Assembly (NCBI RefSeq): GCF_029961025.1
Contig: NZ_JASBVP010000007.1
Location: forward strand, 469,376 to 533,375
From: Mycobacterium sp.
GTDB lineage: Bacteria > Actinomycetota > Actinomycetes > Mycobacteriales > Mycobacteriaceae
Direction of reading: 5' to 3'
Length of the DNA stretch: 64,000 nt
Shown here: positions 17,718 to 29,910 of the stretch, in pieces
Layout of the letters: each line of letters begins with the position of its first letter
Numbering within the stretch: the stretch's first letter is position 1
The notes under the pieces: generated by a model
What the model was told of the DNA's origin: nothing
What the model saw: the letters and a program-made list of their open reading frames with translations, nothing else
Databases searched by the model: none
Translations under genes and position numbers: made by a program

Positions 17718-19277
17718 TCAACGCCAGCTGGGCAGCCAAATCTCCATGTTCCAGGTGGCCTGGGAGATCGGCTGACCGGTGAGCACCGGAAACAGCCAGG
17801 CGAAGTTCGTCAGCACCAGCGCCACATAGCAGCAGACGACGATCAGCCCCAGCGTGCGGCGTTCGGAGCCTTGATGAGGTTGGTAGAGGATGTCGCCGAG
17901 AATCAGCGCGATCGCCATCACCAGAAACGGTGCCATGGTGGCCGCGTAAAAGAAGTACATCTGCCGGTCGATGTCGGCGAACCACGGCAGCCAGCCCGCG
18001 CAGTAGCCGACGAGCACCGCGGCGTAGCGCCAGTCGAAGCGCACGAACGACCGCCAGGCGGCGTACCCGAGCACCGGCACCGAGAGCCACCACATGGCGG
18101 GGGTGCCGACGAGCATCACGGCCCGCACGCACGATTGCGCACCGCAGCCCGGGACGTTTTGCTGGTCGATGGCGTAGAGCACCGGCCGCAGCGACATCGG
18201 CCAGGTCCACGGTTTGGATTCCCACGGGTGGTAGTTGCCCGCGGAGTTCGTCAAGCCCGCATGGAAATGGTAGGCGCTATAGGTGTAATGCCACAGCGAC
18301 CGGATGGCGTCGGGTAGTGGGATGACACCTTTCTCGCCGATCGATTGACCGGCCTCGTGCCGGTCGATCGCGGTCTCGGAGGCAAACCACGGCGCATAGG
18401 AAGCCAGGTAGACCGCGAACGGGATGAGCAGCAGGGCATACCCGGTGGGCCCCAGATCCCGCCGGATCACCCCCAGCCACGGCCTGGGAACCCGGTAGGC
18501 GCGGCGTGCCGCCACGTCGAACGCCAACGACATGGCACCGAAGAACAGCACAAAATACAGGCCGGACCATTTTGTGGCGCAAGCCAATCCGAGCAGCACC
18601 CCGGCGCCGAAACGCCACCAGCGCACCCCCAACCGCGGGCCCCAGGGGGTCTCGGCGGTACGGCCGTCGGTCAGCACGAGATGCATCCGTTCGCGAACCT
18701 GATCGCGGTCGACGATGAGCGCGCCGAAGGCGGCCACCACAAAGAAGACGAGGTAACCGTCCAGCAGGGCGGTGCGGGAGGCGACGAAGCTGACACCGTC
18801 GCCGAGGAGCAGCAATCCCGCGATCGCGCCGACCAGCGTCGAGCGGCTGATCCGCCGCACGATCCGGACCGCCAGCGCCACCGTGATCACCCCGAGCAGC
18901 GCTCCGGTGAATCGCCAACCCAGCCCGGTGTAGCCGAAGATCGCTTCCCCGACCGCGATCAGCTGCTTACCGACCGGCGGGTGCACCACCAGGCCGTATC
19001 CGGGATTGTCCTCCACCCCGTGGTTGTGCAGCATTTGCCAGGCCTGCGGGGCGTAGTGCTTCTCGTCGAAGATCGGCGTGCCGGCATCGGTCGGCGAGCC
19101 CAGGTTAAAGAACCGGGTCAGCGCCGCCAGCGCGGTGATCACGGCGGTCACCACCCAGCCGCGCATCCGGTCTACCGGCCCGAAATCCGCGACCGGCACC
19201 AGCGGACCTGGGCTGACGACCGGTATGGCGGGTGCTGCGCGGCTCGCTACCGGGGCTTCGCGGGGCGGGGCGGTCAT
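17718..19277 (-). CDS. pmt: Protein O-mannosyltransferase Pmt (GT39)
   Basis: A 519-residue polytopic membrane enzyme with about ten hydrophobic segments, using polyprenyl-phosphate-mannose to mannosylate secreted proteins during Sec export. The GT39 acidic motif is intact in FDEKHYAPQAW, and TKWSGLYFVLFF and HPPVGKQLIA are family landmarks. I start at the ATG at 19277 (MTAPPREAPVASRAA), leaving 76 bases to divergent rsmI; an ATG at 19328 in frame would shorten this gap to 25. It is convergent with arcA. Confidence 0.93.
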   Translation of the reverse strand: MTAPPREAPVASRAAPAIPVVSPGPLVPVADFGPVDRMRGWVVTAVITALAALTRFFNLGSPTDAGTPIFDEKHYAPQAWQMLHNHGVEDNPGYGLVVHPPVGKQLIAVGEAIFGYTGLGWRFTGALLGVITVALAVRIVRRISRSTLVGAIAGLLLLGDGVSFVASRTALLDGYLVFFVVAAFGALIVDRDQVRERMHLVLTDGRTAETPWGPRLGVRWWRFGAGVLLGLACATKWSGLYFVLFFGAMSLAFDVAARRAYRVPRPWLGVIRRDLGPTGYALLLIPFAVYLASYAPWFASETAIDRHEAGQSIGEKGVIPLPDAIRSLWHYTYSAYHFHAGLTNSAGNYHPWESKPWTWPMSLRPVLYAIDQQNVPGCGAQSCVRAVMLVGTPAMWWLSVPVLGYAAWRSFVRFDWRYAAVLVGYCAGWLPWFADIDRQMYFFYAATMAPFLVMAIALILGDILYQPHQGSERRTLGLIVVCCYVALVLTNFAWLFPVLTGQPISQATWNMEIWLPSWR

Positions 19278-19353
19278 CGTCGGCGCCGCTCCTCCTCCCC
19301 TTCGCTCTGCATCGTGGTCGGCGCGCATCACACACGATCGTAGGCTGTCCGCC

Positions 19354-20187
19354 ATGGGTGGTGGATTGTTGCTGGCCGCGACGCCGCTGGGCCAGCCGCT
19401 CGACGCCTCGCCACGGCTGATCGAGGCGCTGGGCTCCGCCGATGTCATCGCCGCCGAAGACACCCGGCGGCTGCGGCGGCTGGCCGGCGCGCTCGACGTC
19501 CGGATCTCCGGGAAAGTGGTTAGCCTTTTCGACCGGAACGAGGACGTCCGGGTGCCCACCCTGGTGGCCGAAATCCAGGCCGGGGCGACGGTGCTGGTGG
19601 TCAGCGATGCCGGCATGCCGCTGATCAGCGACCCGGGCCACCGGCTGGTGACCGCCTGCATTGACGCCGGCCTGGCGGTGACGTGCCTGCCGGGCCCGTC
19701 GGCGGTGACCGCGGCGCTGGCGGTGTCCGGGCTGCCGTCGGATAGGTTCTGTTTTGAGGGTTTCGCGCCGCGCCGGCGTTCGGCGCGCCGCAGGTGGCTG
19801 GCGTCGTTGGCCTCAGAGCCACGCACCTGCGTGTTCTTCGAATCGCCGCGCCGGCTGGCGGCCTGTCTGCGCGACGCGGTCGAGCAGCTCGGCGGCGAAC
19901 GTCACGCGGTGGTGTGCCGGGAGCTGACCAAAGTGCACGAGGAAGTGGTGCGTGGTTCGCTGGCGGAACTCGCCGGGTGGGCTGCCGAGGGGGTACTCGG
20001 AGAAATCACCGTGGTGTTGGCCGGCGCGCGCCCGCGCCCGGACCTGCACGCCCTGGTGGCCGAGGTGCAGGCGCGGATCGACGCCGGGACGGGTGTCAAG
20101 GACGCTTGCGCGCAGGTGGTCGCCGAGACCCCGGACGCGCCGTCACGACGTGAGCTCTACGACGCGGTCGTGCGGTCGCGACGCTGA
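19354..20187 (+). CDS. rsmI: 16S rRNA (cytidine1402-2'-O)-methyltransferase RsmI
   Basis: A 277-residue tetrapyrrole-methylase-fold enzyme that 2'-O-methylates C1402 of 16S rRNA with SAM. Motifs are LLAATPLGQPLDASPR, AAEDTRRLRRLAG, VLVVSDAGMPLISDPGHRL, and CLPGPSAVTAAL. The C-terminal VKDACAQVVAETPDAPSRRELY is also typical. The ATG at 19354 opens the conserved domain directly. The last 45 bases overlap the 3' end of pabB on the other strand. Confidence 0.93.
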   Translation: MGGGLLLAATPLGQPLDASPRLIEALGSADVIAAEDTRRLRRLAGALDVRISGKVVSLFDRNEDVRVPTLVAEIQAGATVLVVSDAGMPLISDPGHRLVTACIDAGLAVTCLPGPSAVTAALAVSGLPSDRFCFEGFAPRRRSARRRWLASLASEPRTCVFFESPRRLAACLRDAVEQLGGERHAVVCRELTKVHEEVVRGSLAELAGWAAEGVLGEITVVLAGARPRPDLHALVAEVQARIDAGTGVKDACAQVVAETPDAPSRRELYDAVVRSRR

Positions 20188-21426
20188 GCCCAGGGTTGCG
20201 GCCAGCGCGGTCCCGACGATCGGCGCCGCCTTGTGCAGGCACTCATCCCATTCGGCGTCCGGATCGGAGTCGGCGGTGATCCCGCCGCCGACTCCCAGCA
20301 CGGCGTTGCCGGCGGTGTCGAACTCGACGGTGCGGATCGCGACGTTCAATTCACACCCGGCCACCGGTGACGCCAAACCCACTGTGCCGCAATATACCCC
20401 GCGACTATTCGGCTCCCATTGCGAAATCAATTGACGGGCACGCAGTTTGGGTGTGCCGGTGACCGAAGCCGGCGGGAAGGCGGCGTCCAGCAGCGCCGGC
20501 GTGGACAACTCCGCAGGCACCCGCGCCGACACCGTCGACACCAGGTGCCACACACCGGGTGCGCGCTGCACCACCAACAGCTCGGGCACGGTGACGGTGC
20601 CGGTGATCGCTACCCGGCTCAAGTCGTTGCGCACCATGTCGACGATCATGATGTTCTCGGCCACGTCTTTGACCGACTCCTGCAGCGCCGACGGCCCGGC
20701 ATCCGCCGGCAGGGTGCCCTTGATCGGACTGGATGTCACTGCCTCGCCGCGGCGCCGCAGAAAAAGCTCCGGCGACAGCGACGCCACCGCCCCCCAGGTT
20801 CCGGCGACAAAGGCGGCCCGGGCGGGGGCGGTGCGGGCGATGCCCTCGACGAAAAAGTCCAGTGGGTCGCCGGTGACCGTCCCGGCGAACCGCGTGCACA
20901 CGCAGGCCTGGTAGATCTCGCCCGCGGCGATCGCCTCCAGACAGGCCAGCACCCCGACGCGGTGGGCCAGCCGGTCCGGCGTGCCCCACTCGATGCGGCA
21001 GGCCCGTGACGGTCGCACACTGGTCAGCGCGTCGGCCAGCCAAGACGGCATCGGTATGCCGGACAGGCTCTCATACCACCACTGCTTGCCGCGGTCGCGG
21101 CGCAGCACGCAGTCCGTCCAGCCGCCGGCGGCTTTCGGAATCCGGTTGGGCCGGCCGTCGGCACCGGCGTCGGGATAGCACCGGTAACCGATCCAGCCGC
21201 CGCCCACCGCCCCGCACTCCGAGGCAGCTACACCGGGGGGGACGTCGAATGCCTCGGCGACGTCGACGGGCCGCACCGCCACGCTGGGGGCGATCACCGC
21301 GAGCGCGTCGAACCAGTCGCCGGTCAGCGCGGCCGGCGGCGGCAGGTTCAGCCGGCGGGCGGCGTCACCGACAGCGCGCAGCACCTGCGGTGCGCCGCCC
21401 AGATCGCCGAGCCGGTCGATTCGCAC
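20143..21426 (-). CDS. pabB: Para-aminobenzoate synthase component I (PabB)
   Basis: A 427-residue chorismate-binding enzyme that makes 4-amino-4-deoxychorismate for folate. The C-terminal catalytic half contains SPIKGTLPADAG, the PIKGT lysine motif that separates PabB from TrpE (PIAGT), then DVAENIMIVDMVRNDLSRV and FPPASVTGTPKLRA. The GTG at 21426 follows GGGAGG immediately, with little spacing, so the precise start is uncertain; the frame is open up to 21552. It overlaps rsmI tail-to-tail. No glutaminase subunit (pabA) is present nearby. Confidence 0.92.
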   Translation of the reverse strand: MRIDRLGDLGGAPQVLRAVGDAARRLNLPPPAALTGDWFDALAVIAPSVAVRPVDVAEAFDVPPGVAASECGAVGGGWIGYRCYPDAGADGRPNRIPKAAGGWTDCVLRRDRGKQWWYESLSGIPMPSWLADALTSVRPSRACRIEWGTPDRLAHRVGVLACLEAIAAGEIYQACVCTRFAGTVTGDPLDFFVEGIARTAPARAAFVAGTWGAVASLSPELFLRRRGEAVTSSPIKGTLPADAGPSALQESVKDVAENIMIVDMVRNDLSRVAITGTVTVPELLVVQRAPGVWHLVSTVSARVPAELSTPALLDAAFPPASVTGTPKLRARQLISQWEPNSRGVYCGTVGLASPVAGCELNVAIRTVEFDTAGNAVLGVGGGITADSDPDAEWDECLHKAAPIVGTALAATLGSASRPHDRVVELTS

Positions 21427-21498
21427 CCTCCCAGCTTGACAGATTCTTCGGCGGCGGCCGATCCGGTGTGTGCTGCGCCCGCCGGCACGCCGGCACGT

Positions 21499-21559
21499 CG
21501 CGAAAGTGCAACTACCGACCGGGTCACCCGGGAAACGCGTCGGGGGATGCACTTTCGCG
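21499..21559. repeat. Perfect 12-bp inverted repeat between pabB and metG
   Basis: CGCGAAAGTGCA at 21499-21510 is repeated as its exact complement TGCACTTTCGCG at 21548-21559, separated by 37 bases. It occupies most of the 148-base gap between metG and pabB. It may be a dispersed palindromic element or a structured RNA end; its spacer is too long for a classical terminator. Confidence 0.6.
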
Positions 21560-21574
21560 GCTGAACTCTTGAAC

Positions 21575-23119
21575 TCAGTCGACCCGGTAGCGCGGGAACA
21601 CCCCCGTGGGCGGCGGCAGGACGGTGCCGGGGGCCAGACGCTCCCCGACGGCGGCGAAGGTCCGCCGATCGGCGGGCTGGCCGAGCAGATCCAGCAGTCT
21701 GGCCGCCGATTCGGGCATGACGGGCTGGATCAGCAGCGCTGCGATACGCACCACCTCGCAGGTGGTGTAGAGCACCGTGCGCAACCGCGCCCGGTCGGCC
21801 TCGGACGCGCTCTTGGCCAGCACCCACGGCTGCTGTGCCGAGAAGTATTTGTTGGCGGCGCCGAGCGTCAGCCAAATCGCCTCCAAGGCCAAATGCATTG
21901 CCTGCGCATCGTAATCGGCGCGCACCCGCTCCAGCAGGCCATCGGCCATGGCCAGCAGCGCCTCGTCGTCGCCGGCGAACTCGCCAGGCGCGGGAACGAT
22001 TCCGTCAAGGTTTTTGACCACCATCGACAGCGCTCGTTGCGCCAGGTTGCCCAGCTCGTTGGCCAGGTCGGCGTTGATCCGGGTGATGATCGCCTCGTCG
22101 CTATAGCTGCCGTCTTGGCCGAACGGGACCTCCCGCAACAAGAAGTAGCGGACCTGGTCCACCCCGAACCTTTCGATCAACGCCACCGGGTCGATGACGT
22201 TACCCACCGACTTGCTCATCTTCTCGCCACGGTTGAGCAGAAAGCCGTGAGCGAAGACCCGCCGCGGCAGCTCGATTCCCGCCGACATCAAAAACGCCGG
22301 CCAGTACACGGCGTGAAACCTGATGATGTCCTTGCCGATCATGTGCAGGTCGGCGGGCCAGTAGCGGCAGAACAACTCCGAGTCGGTGTCGGGGTAGCCG
22401 ACACCGGTCAGGTAGTTGGTGAGCGCGTCCACCCAGACGTACATGACGTGATCGGGATGACCGGGCACCGGCACCCCCCAGTCGAATGAGGTGCGGGAGA
22501 TGGACAGGTCGCGCAGCCCCCCGGAGACGAAGCTGACCACTTCGTTGCGCCGCACCTCGGGGGCGATGAAATCGGGATGGGCCCGGTAGTGGGCCAGCAG
22601 CTTATCGGTGTAGGCCGAGAGCCGGAAGAAATAGGTCTGCTCCTCGGTCCAGGTCACCGGGGCGCCGGTTTCGGTTGCCACCCGAGTGCCGTCGTCGAGC
22701 AGCCTGGTTTCAGATTCGACGAAAAACCTCTCGTCACGCACCGAATACCACCCGGAGTAGCTGTCCAGGTAGATGTCGCCGGCGTCGGCCATCCGCTGCC
22801 AGATCGCTTTGGACGCCCGGTAGTGGTCGGGGTCGGTGGTGCGGATGAACCGGTCGAAAGAGATGTTCAACCGTTCTTGCAGGCGCTGAAACACATCCGA
22901 GTTGCGCCGGGCCAACTCCGCGGTGGGCAGGCCCTCGGCGGCGGCCGCCTGCGCAACTTTGAGGCCGTGCTCGTCGGTGCCGGTCTGAAAGCGCACGTCG
23001 AAGCCATCGAGCCGCTTGAACCGGGCGATGGCATCGGTGGCGATGTACTCATACACGTGTCCCAGGTGCGGCGCGGCGTTGGGATAGGTGATCGCGGTGG
23101 TGATGTAGTAAGGCCTCAT
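21575..23119 (-). CDS. metG: Methionyl-tRNA synthetase
   Basis: A 514-residue class I synthetase charging tRNA-Met. The HIGH box appears as HLGH at 18-21 in [15 protein letters not shown], and the KMSKS loop as [14 protein letters not shown]. It is the short type without zinc-knuckle cysteine clusters and without the C-terminal dimerisation domain, matching mycobacterial MetS (about 519). GGTGGAG lies five bases before the ATG at 23119, which I prefer to the GTG two codons upstream. It is divergent from tatD with only 26 bases between start codons. Confidence 0.96.
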   Translation of the reverse strand: MRPYYITTAITYPNAAPHLGHVYEYIATDAIARFKRLDGFDVRFQTGTDEHGLKVAQAAAAEGLPTAELARRNSDVFQRLQERLNISFDRFIRTTDPDHYRASKAIWQRMADAGDIYLDSYSGWYSVRDERFFVESETRLLDDGTRVATETGAPVTWTEEQTYFFRLSAYTDKLLAHYRAHPDFIAPEVRRNEVVSFVSGGLRDLSISRTSFDWGVPVPGHPDHVMYVWVDALTNYLTGVGYPDTDSELFCRYWPADLHMIGKDIIRFHAVYWPAFLMSAGIELPRRVFAHGFLLNRGEKMSKSVGNVIDPVALIERFGVDQVRYFLLREVPFGQDGSYSDEAIITRINADLANELGNLAQRALSMVVKNLDGIVPAPGEFAGDDEALLAMADGLLERVRADYDAQAMHLALEAIWLTLGAANKYFSAQQPWVLAKSASEADRARLRTVLYTTCEVVRIAALLIQPVMPESAARLLDLLGQPADRRTFAAVGERLAPGTVLPPPTGVFPRYRVD

Positions 23120-23145
23120 CGACACTCCACCCTATTGTGTGCGGG

Positions 23146-23994
23146 GTGAGTTCCGATCGGCCCGGTAACCGAGAACCGCCGCCCCTCCCGCAGCCGTTGA
23201 CGCCATTGGTCGACGCGCACACCCACCTCGACGCTTGCGGCGCCCGGGACGCCGACGGGGTGCGCGCCATCGTCGACCGTGCGGCGGCGGCGGGGGTCAT
23301 CGCGGTGATCACCGTCGCCGATGATCTGGACTCGGCGCGTTGGGTGACCCGGGCGGCGGAATGGGAGCCACGGGTTTACGCCGCGGTGGCGCTGCACCCC
23401 ACTCGCGCGAACGCGCTCACCGGCCCGACCCGCGCCGAGATCGAGCGACTGGCGGCCCATCCGCGGGTCGTCGCGATCGGGGAGACTGGGATGGACCTGT
23501 ATTGGCCGGGCCGGTTGCAGGGCTGCGCGCCCCCGGATGCCCAGCGCGAGGCCTTCGCCTGGCATATCGACCTGGCCAAGCGCACCGGCAAACCGCTGAT
23601 GATCCACAATCGGCGAGCCGACACCGAGGTGCTCGACGTGCTGCGCGCCGAAGGTGCCCCGCAGACCGTGATCTTCCACTGTTTCTCGTCGGGCGGCGCG
23701 ATGGCCCGCACCTGCACCGACGCCGGCTGGATACTCAGCCTGTCCGGGACGATCAGCTTTCGTAACGCCCACGAGTTGCGGCAAGCCGTCCCGCTGATTC
23801 CGCTGGAGCAGATGCTGGTGGAAACCGATGCGCCGTTCCTGGCGCCGCATCCCTACCGGGGTGCGCCGAACGAGCCGTACTGCCTGCCGTACACGGTGCG
23901 GGCACTTGCCACGCTGGTAGGCCGCCCCGCGGCGGAGGTGGCGGAGATCACGACCGCCAACGCCGAGCGAATCTACGGATTGAGCGTTTTCTAA
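23146..23994 (+). CDS. tatD: TatD-family metal-dependent DNase
   Basis: A 282-residue TIM-barrel hydrolase. The metal ligands are visible in LVDAHTHLDACG, the glutamate of AIGETGMDLYW, the histidine of FHCFSSGG, and the aspartate of VETDAPFLAPHPYRG. TatD enzymes act as 3'-5' exonucleases in DNA repair and turnover. The conserved domain starts about 20 residues in. Two GTG codons (23137 and 23146) compete as start; neither has a clear ribosome-binding site, and a leaderless transcript is possible. It precedes rpfB by 156 bases. Confidence 0.9.
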   Translation: MSSDRPGNREPPPLPQPLTPLVDAHTHLDACGARDADGVRAIVDRAAAAGVIAVITVADDLDSARWVTRAAEWEPRVYAAVALHPTRANALTGPTRAEIERLAAHPRVVAIGETGMDLYWPGRLQGCAPPDAQREAFAWHIDLAKRTGKPLMIHNRRADTEVLDVLRAEGAPQTVIFHCFSSGGAMARTCTDAGWILSLSGTISFRNAHELRQAVPLIPLEQMLVETDAPFLAPHPYRGAPNEPYCLPYTVRALATLVGRPAAEVAEITTANAERIYGLSVF

Positions 23995-26192
<2,198 letters not shown>

Positions 26193-26300
26193 GGGGGCGG
26201 GCACGAGCCGGTTCTTTCCCGGGCCGCCACCGGCACGGCTGCCACCCCGGCGTCGTCGGCATACCGTGTGGTTTGGGCGCAGCGGCGATAGTCTCATGCC

Positions 26301-27260
26301 GTGCCCGCCTCTGACGTAGCCGCCGCCGGCGAGTGGGTGCCCACCGGGTCGGTCACGGTCCGGGTGCCCGGAAAGGTCAACCTCTTCCTGGCGGTTGGCG
26401 ATCGGCGCCGAGACGGTTATCACGAGCTGGCGACGGTGTTTCACGCCGTCTCGCTGTTCGACGAGGTCACTGTCCGCAGCGCCGATCTGCTCGCCCTCGA
26501 TATCCGTGGAGAAGGGGCCGACCAGCTGCCGTCGGATGAGCGCAACCTGGCCTGGCAGGCGGCCGAGCTGATGGCGAGCCATGTGGGGCGCGCGCTGGAT
26601 GTCTCGATCACAATTGAAAAGTCCATCCCGGTGGCCGGCGGGATGGGCGGCGGCAGCGCCGACGCAGCGGCGGTGTTGGTCGCGCTGAACACGCTATGGG
26701 AGTTGGGCGTGCCTCGGCGCGACCTGCACGCGTTGGCCGCGCGGCTGGGCAGCGACGTGCCGTTCGCCTTGCACGGCGGAACCGCACTGGGGACCGGCCG
26801 CGGGGAGAGGCTTGCTACGGTGCTTGCCCGCAACACCTTTCACTGGGTGTTGGCGTTCTCCCACAGCGGGTTATCCACCACGGCGGTGTTCAGCGAACTG
26901 GATCGGCTCAGGAAAACTGGCCGGCCCCCACGGCTGGGCGACCCCGGGCCGGTACTGGCGGCCCTCGCCGCGGGCGATCCGCAGCGGTTGGCGCGGTTGT
27001 TGGGCAACGATCTGCAGGCTGCCGCGGTGAGTTTGGCTCCGGAGTTGCGCCGCACATTGCGCGCCGGCGTAGACGCGGGCGCACTGGCGGGCATCGTCTC
27101 CGGCTCGGGACCGACGTGCGCGTTCCTGTGCCAGTCGGCAACCGCGGCCGTCGATGTCGCCATGCAGCTGTCAGGGGCGGGGGTGTGCCGCACCGTTCGG
27201 GTCGCCAGTGGCCCGGTCCACGGCGCCCGGGTGGTGCCGGCGCCCCTCACCGGGGTGTGA
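26301..27260 (+). CDS. ispE: 4-diphosphocytidyl-2-C-methyl-D-erythritol kinase IspE
   Basis: A 319-residue GHMP kinase of the MEP isoprenoid pathway, feeding decaprenyl phosphate and menaquinone synthesis. The N-terminal [20 protein letters not shown], the ATP-binding [15 protein letters not shown], and the C-terminal [13 protein letters not shown] are the three GHMP motifs. The GTG at 26301 gives [18 protein letters not shown], matching the length of the M. tuberculosis protein; a GTG at 26337 is the other candidate. It is the third gene of the rpfB operon. Confidence 0.95.
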   Translation: MPASDVAAAGEWVPTGSVTVRVPGKVNLFLAVGDRRRDGYHELATVFHAVSLFDEVTVRSADLLALDIRGEGADQLPSDERNLAWQAAELMASHVGRALDVSITIEKSIPVAGGMGGGSADAAAVLVALNTLWELGVPRRDLHALAARLGSDVPFALHGGTALGTGRGERLATVLARNTFHWVLAFSHSGLSTTAVFSELDRLRKTGRPPRLGDPGPVLAALAAGDPQRLARLLGNDLQAAAVSLAPELRRTLRAGVDAGALAGIVSGSGPTCAFLCQSATAAVDVAMQLSGAGVCRTVRVASGPVHGARVVPAPLTGV

Positions 27261-27333
27261 CCCGGGCCGCCGTCCTCGGTGCTGGGAACCTGCGATCCTT
27301 GATCCGGCGGACCGTTCGATGGATCACCCACGT

Positions 27334-27981
27334 CTACTCGTCTTGCAGGCGGGGATCGGCTTCCAGGTGAGTCAGGCCGTTCCAGACCAGGTTCACCAGA
27401 TGCGCGGCGACCACTTCCTTCTTGGGTTCTCGGGCGTCGAGCCACCACTGTGCCGTCATCGACACCGAGCCCACCAGCGCCTGCGCATAGAGCGGTGCCA
27501 TCTCCGGGTCCAGGCCGCGACGGGCGAAATCACCGGCCAGGATCGAGCTGACCTGGTTGACCGCGTCGTTGAGCAGGGTGGAGTAGGTGCCCGAACTGAT
27601 GCCCGCCGGAGAATCGCGGATCAGAATCCGAAAACCGTCGGTGCGTTCCTCGACGTACGTCAACAGCGCCAGGGCGACCCGCTCTACCCGCACCCGGGAG
27701 CGGTTGTTGGTCAGCGAGGATGTGATGCCGTCCAGCAGCGCCGACATCTCGCGGTCGACAACGACGGCGTAGAGCCCCTCCTTGCCACCGAAATGCTCGT
27801 ACACCACCGGTTTGGAGACGTTGGCACGCTGCGCGATCTCCTCGATCGAGGTCCCGTCGTAGCCGCGCTCGGCAAACAGCGATCGCGCGATCTCGATAAG
27901 CTGATGGCGGCGCTCGCTGCCGGTCATCCTGGCGCGTGGGGTACGCACCTGTTTATCCGGGCCTTTATCCAGCACAGCCAC
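27334..27981 (-). CDS. TetR-family transcriptional regulator (Rv1019-like)
   Basis: A 215-residue regulator. The N-terminal helix-turn-helix (about 22-66) reads LFAERGYDGTSIEEIAQRAN then VSKPVVYEHFGGKEGLYAVV, a classic TetR signature; the C-terminal part is a helical ligand and dimer domain. The ligand is unknown. The GTG at 27981 follows TGGAG closely; an ATG at 27927 (MTGSERRHQL) would give 197 residues, the length of Rv1019, and is about equally likely. The frame continues upstream through the minisatellite, but that is not coding. It is divergent from tRNA-Gln and glmU. Confidence 0.88.
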   Translation of the reverse strand: MAVLDKGPDKQVRTPRARMTGSERRHQLIEIARSLFAERGYDGTSIEEIAQRANVSKPVVYEHFGGKEGLYAVVVDREMSALLDGITSSLTNNRSRVRVERVALALLTYVEERTDGFRILIRDSPAGISSGTYSTLLNDAVNQVSSILAGDFARRGLDPEMAPLYAQALVGSVSMTAQWWLDAREPKKEVVAAHLVNLVWNGLTHLEADPRLQDE

Positions 27982-27995
27982 GGCTCCAGGGTATC

Positions 27996-28174
27996 GGCAT
28001 CGTCGCCGCGGGTGTGATGGTCCGGCTTCTCGCCGGCCCGCGACGGGCCGGCATCGTCGCCGGACGGGGTGTGATGGTCCGGCTTCTCGCCGGCCCGCGA
28101 CGGGCCGGCATCGTCGCCGCGGGTGTGATGGTCCGGCTTCTCGCCGGCCCGCGACGGGCCGGCATCGTCGCCGG
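27996..28174. repeat. Minisatellite (VNTR/MIRU-like), three full units plus a partial fourth
   Basis: Units beginning GGCATCGTCGCCG start at 27996, 28050, 28107 and 28161, so periods are 54, 57 and 54 bp; the second unit has a 3-bp insertion (CGGACGGGG against CGCGGG). Outside this difference the copies are identical. Each unit contains a perfect hairpin with 9-bp arms, GCCGGCCCG-CGA-CGGGCCGGC. The array lies between the TetR gene and tRNA-Gln. Confidence 0.93.
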
Positions 28175-28220
28175 ACTAAAGTCACGTCGAGGCATCAGTG
28201 GCGCTGCCGCTGATGGGTGG

Positions 28221-28292
28221 TCCGTCGTGGTGTAATCGGCAGCACATCAGATTTTGGTTCTGAGAGTTCAGGTTCGAGTCCTGGCGACGGAG
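28221..28292 (+). tRNA. tRNA-Gln (TTG anticodon)
   Basis: A 72-base cloverleaf with acceptor arms TCCGTCG and CGACGGA, anticodon stem CAGA/TCTG around TTTTGGT (anticodon TTG, glutamine CAA), and T arm CAGG-TTCGAGT-CCTG. It is followed by G, with no encoded CCA, and precedes glmU on the same strand. Confidence 0.96.
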
Positions 28293-28330
28293 CGGGGCTT
28301 TCGGCTCGTATCGCCGGCGCAGGAGTGCTT

Positions 28331-29821
28331 ATGACGGCTCAAGGTGAATCCGCGGTGGTTCTGTTGGCGGCGGGCGCGGGAACGCGGATGCGTTCGAACA
28401 CCCCGAAGGTGCTGCACACCCTGGCCGGCCGCAGCCTATTGGCGCACTGCTTGCACACCATCGCCAAGGTGGCGCCCCAGCATGTGGTCGTGGTGCTCGG
28501 CGCGGATCACCAGCGCATCGCGCCGGTCGTCGCCGATTTGGCCCGCACCCTCGGGCGCACCATCGACGTGGCGATGCAGGAGCAGCCGCTCGGCACCGGG
28601 CACGCCGCGATGTGCGCGCTATCGGCCTTGCCGGACGACTATGCCGGCATCGTCGTTGTGACCTCGGCGGATATTCCGCTGCTAGACGCCGACACGCTGG
28701 CCGATCTGATCGCCACGCACAACGCCCGGCAGGCGGCGGTGACCATGCTGACTACCACCTTGAGCGACCCCACCGGTTACGGCCGCATCCTGCGGACCCA
28801 GGATCACGAGGTCATCGGGATCATCGAGGATGCCGACGCCACCCCCTCCCAACGGCGAATCCGCGAGGTCAATGCCGGGGTGTATGCCTTCGACGCCGCC
28901 GCGCTGCGGTCGGCGCTGAGCCGGCTGCGCGCCGACAACGTCCAGCGGGAGCTCTACCTCACCGACGTCATCGCGATCATGCGCCAGGACGGCCGGGTCG
29001 TTCATGTCCGCCCGGTCGATGACAGCGCGCTGGTAGCCGGGGTCAACAACCGCGTTCAGCTGGCCGAGCTGGGCGCCGAGCTGAACCGGCGCATTGTGGC
29101 CGCCCACCAGCTTTCCGGTGTGACCGTTGTCGACCCGGCGACCACGTGGATCGATCTTGACGTGAGCATCGGGCGTGACACCGTGATCCAGCCCGGAACC
29201 CAATTGCTGGGCCGCACCCGCGTCGGCGAGCGCTGCACCGTCGGACCGGACACCACCTTGACCGATGTGGTGGTGGGGAGCCAGGCATCGGTCATTCGCA
29301 CCCACGCCATCTCGGCGGTCATCGGCGAGGGGGCTCAGGTCGGCCCGTTCGCGTACCTGCGGGCGGGCACGGTGTTGGGAGCCGAGGGCAAACTGGGCGC
29401 GTTCGTCGAGACCAAGAACTGCACCGTGGGCACCGGCACCAAGGTGCCGCACCTGACCTACGTCGGGGATGCCGACATCGGTGACCACAGCAACATCGGG
29501 GCATCCAGCGTCTTCGTCAACTACGACGGCGAATCCAAGCAGCGCACCGTTATCGGCTCTCATGTGCGCACCGGGTCGGACACCATGTTCGTCGCGCCGG
29601 TGACCGTCGGCGATGGCGCCTACACCGGTGCCGGCACCGTCGTGCGTCGCGACGTCCCCCCGGGCGCGCTGGCGGTGTCCGCGGGTCCGCAGCGCAACAT
29701 CGAAGGTTGGGTGCAGCGCAAACGGCCGGGCAGTGCTGCGGCGGAGGCCGCCCGAAAAGCCGCCGCCGACGCGCGCGCCGCCGCGCCGCCGACACCTCCG
29801 CGACCAGAACCGGACCGGTGA
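28331..29821 (+). CDS. glmU: Bifunctional UDP-GlcNAc pyrophosphorylase / GlcN-1-P acetyltransferase GlmU
   Basis: A 496-residue bifunctional enzyme making UDP-N-acetylglucosamine, the precursor of peptidoglycan and arabinogalactan linker. The uridylyltransferase domain opens [20 protein letters not shown]. The C-terminal half is a left-handed beta-helix of hexapeptide repeats, with [20 protein letters not shown] carrying the acetyltransferase active site. The tail after about 475 is alanine- and proline-rich. AGGAG lies five bases before the ATG at 28331. It begins the co-directional group glmU-prs-arsC-lpqT-rplY-pth. Confidence 0.97.
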   Translation: MTAQGESAVVLLAAGAGTRMRSNTPKVLHTLAGRSLLAHCLHTIAKVAPQHVVVVLGADHQRIAPVVADLARTLGRTIDVAMQEQPLGTGHAAMCALSALPDDYAGIVVVTSADIPLLDADTLADLIATHNARQAAVTMLTTTLSDPTGYGRILRTQDHEVIGIIEDADATPSQRRIREVNAGVYAFDAAALRSALSRLRADNVQRELYLTDVIAIMRQDGRVVHVRPVDDSALVAGVNNRVQLAELGAELNRRIVAAHQLSGVTVVDPATTWIDLDVSIGRDTVIQPGTQLLGRTRVGERCTVGPDTTLTDVVVGSQASVIRTHAISAVIGEGAQVGPFAYLRAGTVLGAEGKLGAFVETKNCTVGTGTKVPHLTYVGDADIGDHSNIGASSVFVNYDGESKQRTVIGSHVRTGSDTMFVAPVTVGDGAYTGAGTVVRRDVPPGALAVSAGPQRNIEGWVQRKRPGSAAAEAARKAAADARAAAPPTPPRPEPDR

Positions 29822-29910
29822 AGCCGTTATCCGCCAACCCGGCCACAAAATCGGTCCCGGGCTACGTACCATGAAGCGGTCATCAGGAACCCACACGGCG
29901 GGGGAGCACG

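Noticed and set aside
27996..28174. CRISPR array
   Set aside because: The units follow one another without unique spacers and there are no cas genes; it is a minisatellite.
27982..28185. Coding extension of the TetR gene through the minisatellite (repeated RRRCRPVAGRREAGPSHP)
   Set aside because: The extension exists only because unit lengths are multiples of three; the ribosome-binding site and the TetR domain support a start at 27981 or 27927.
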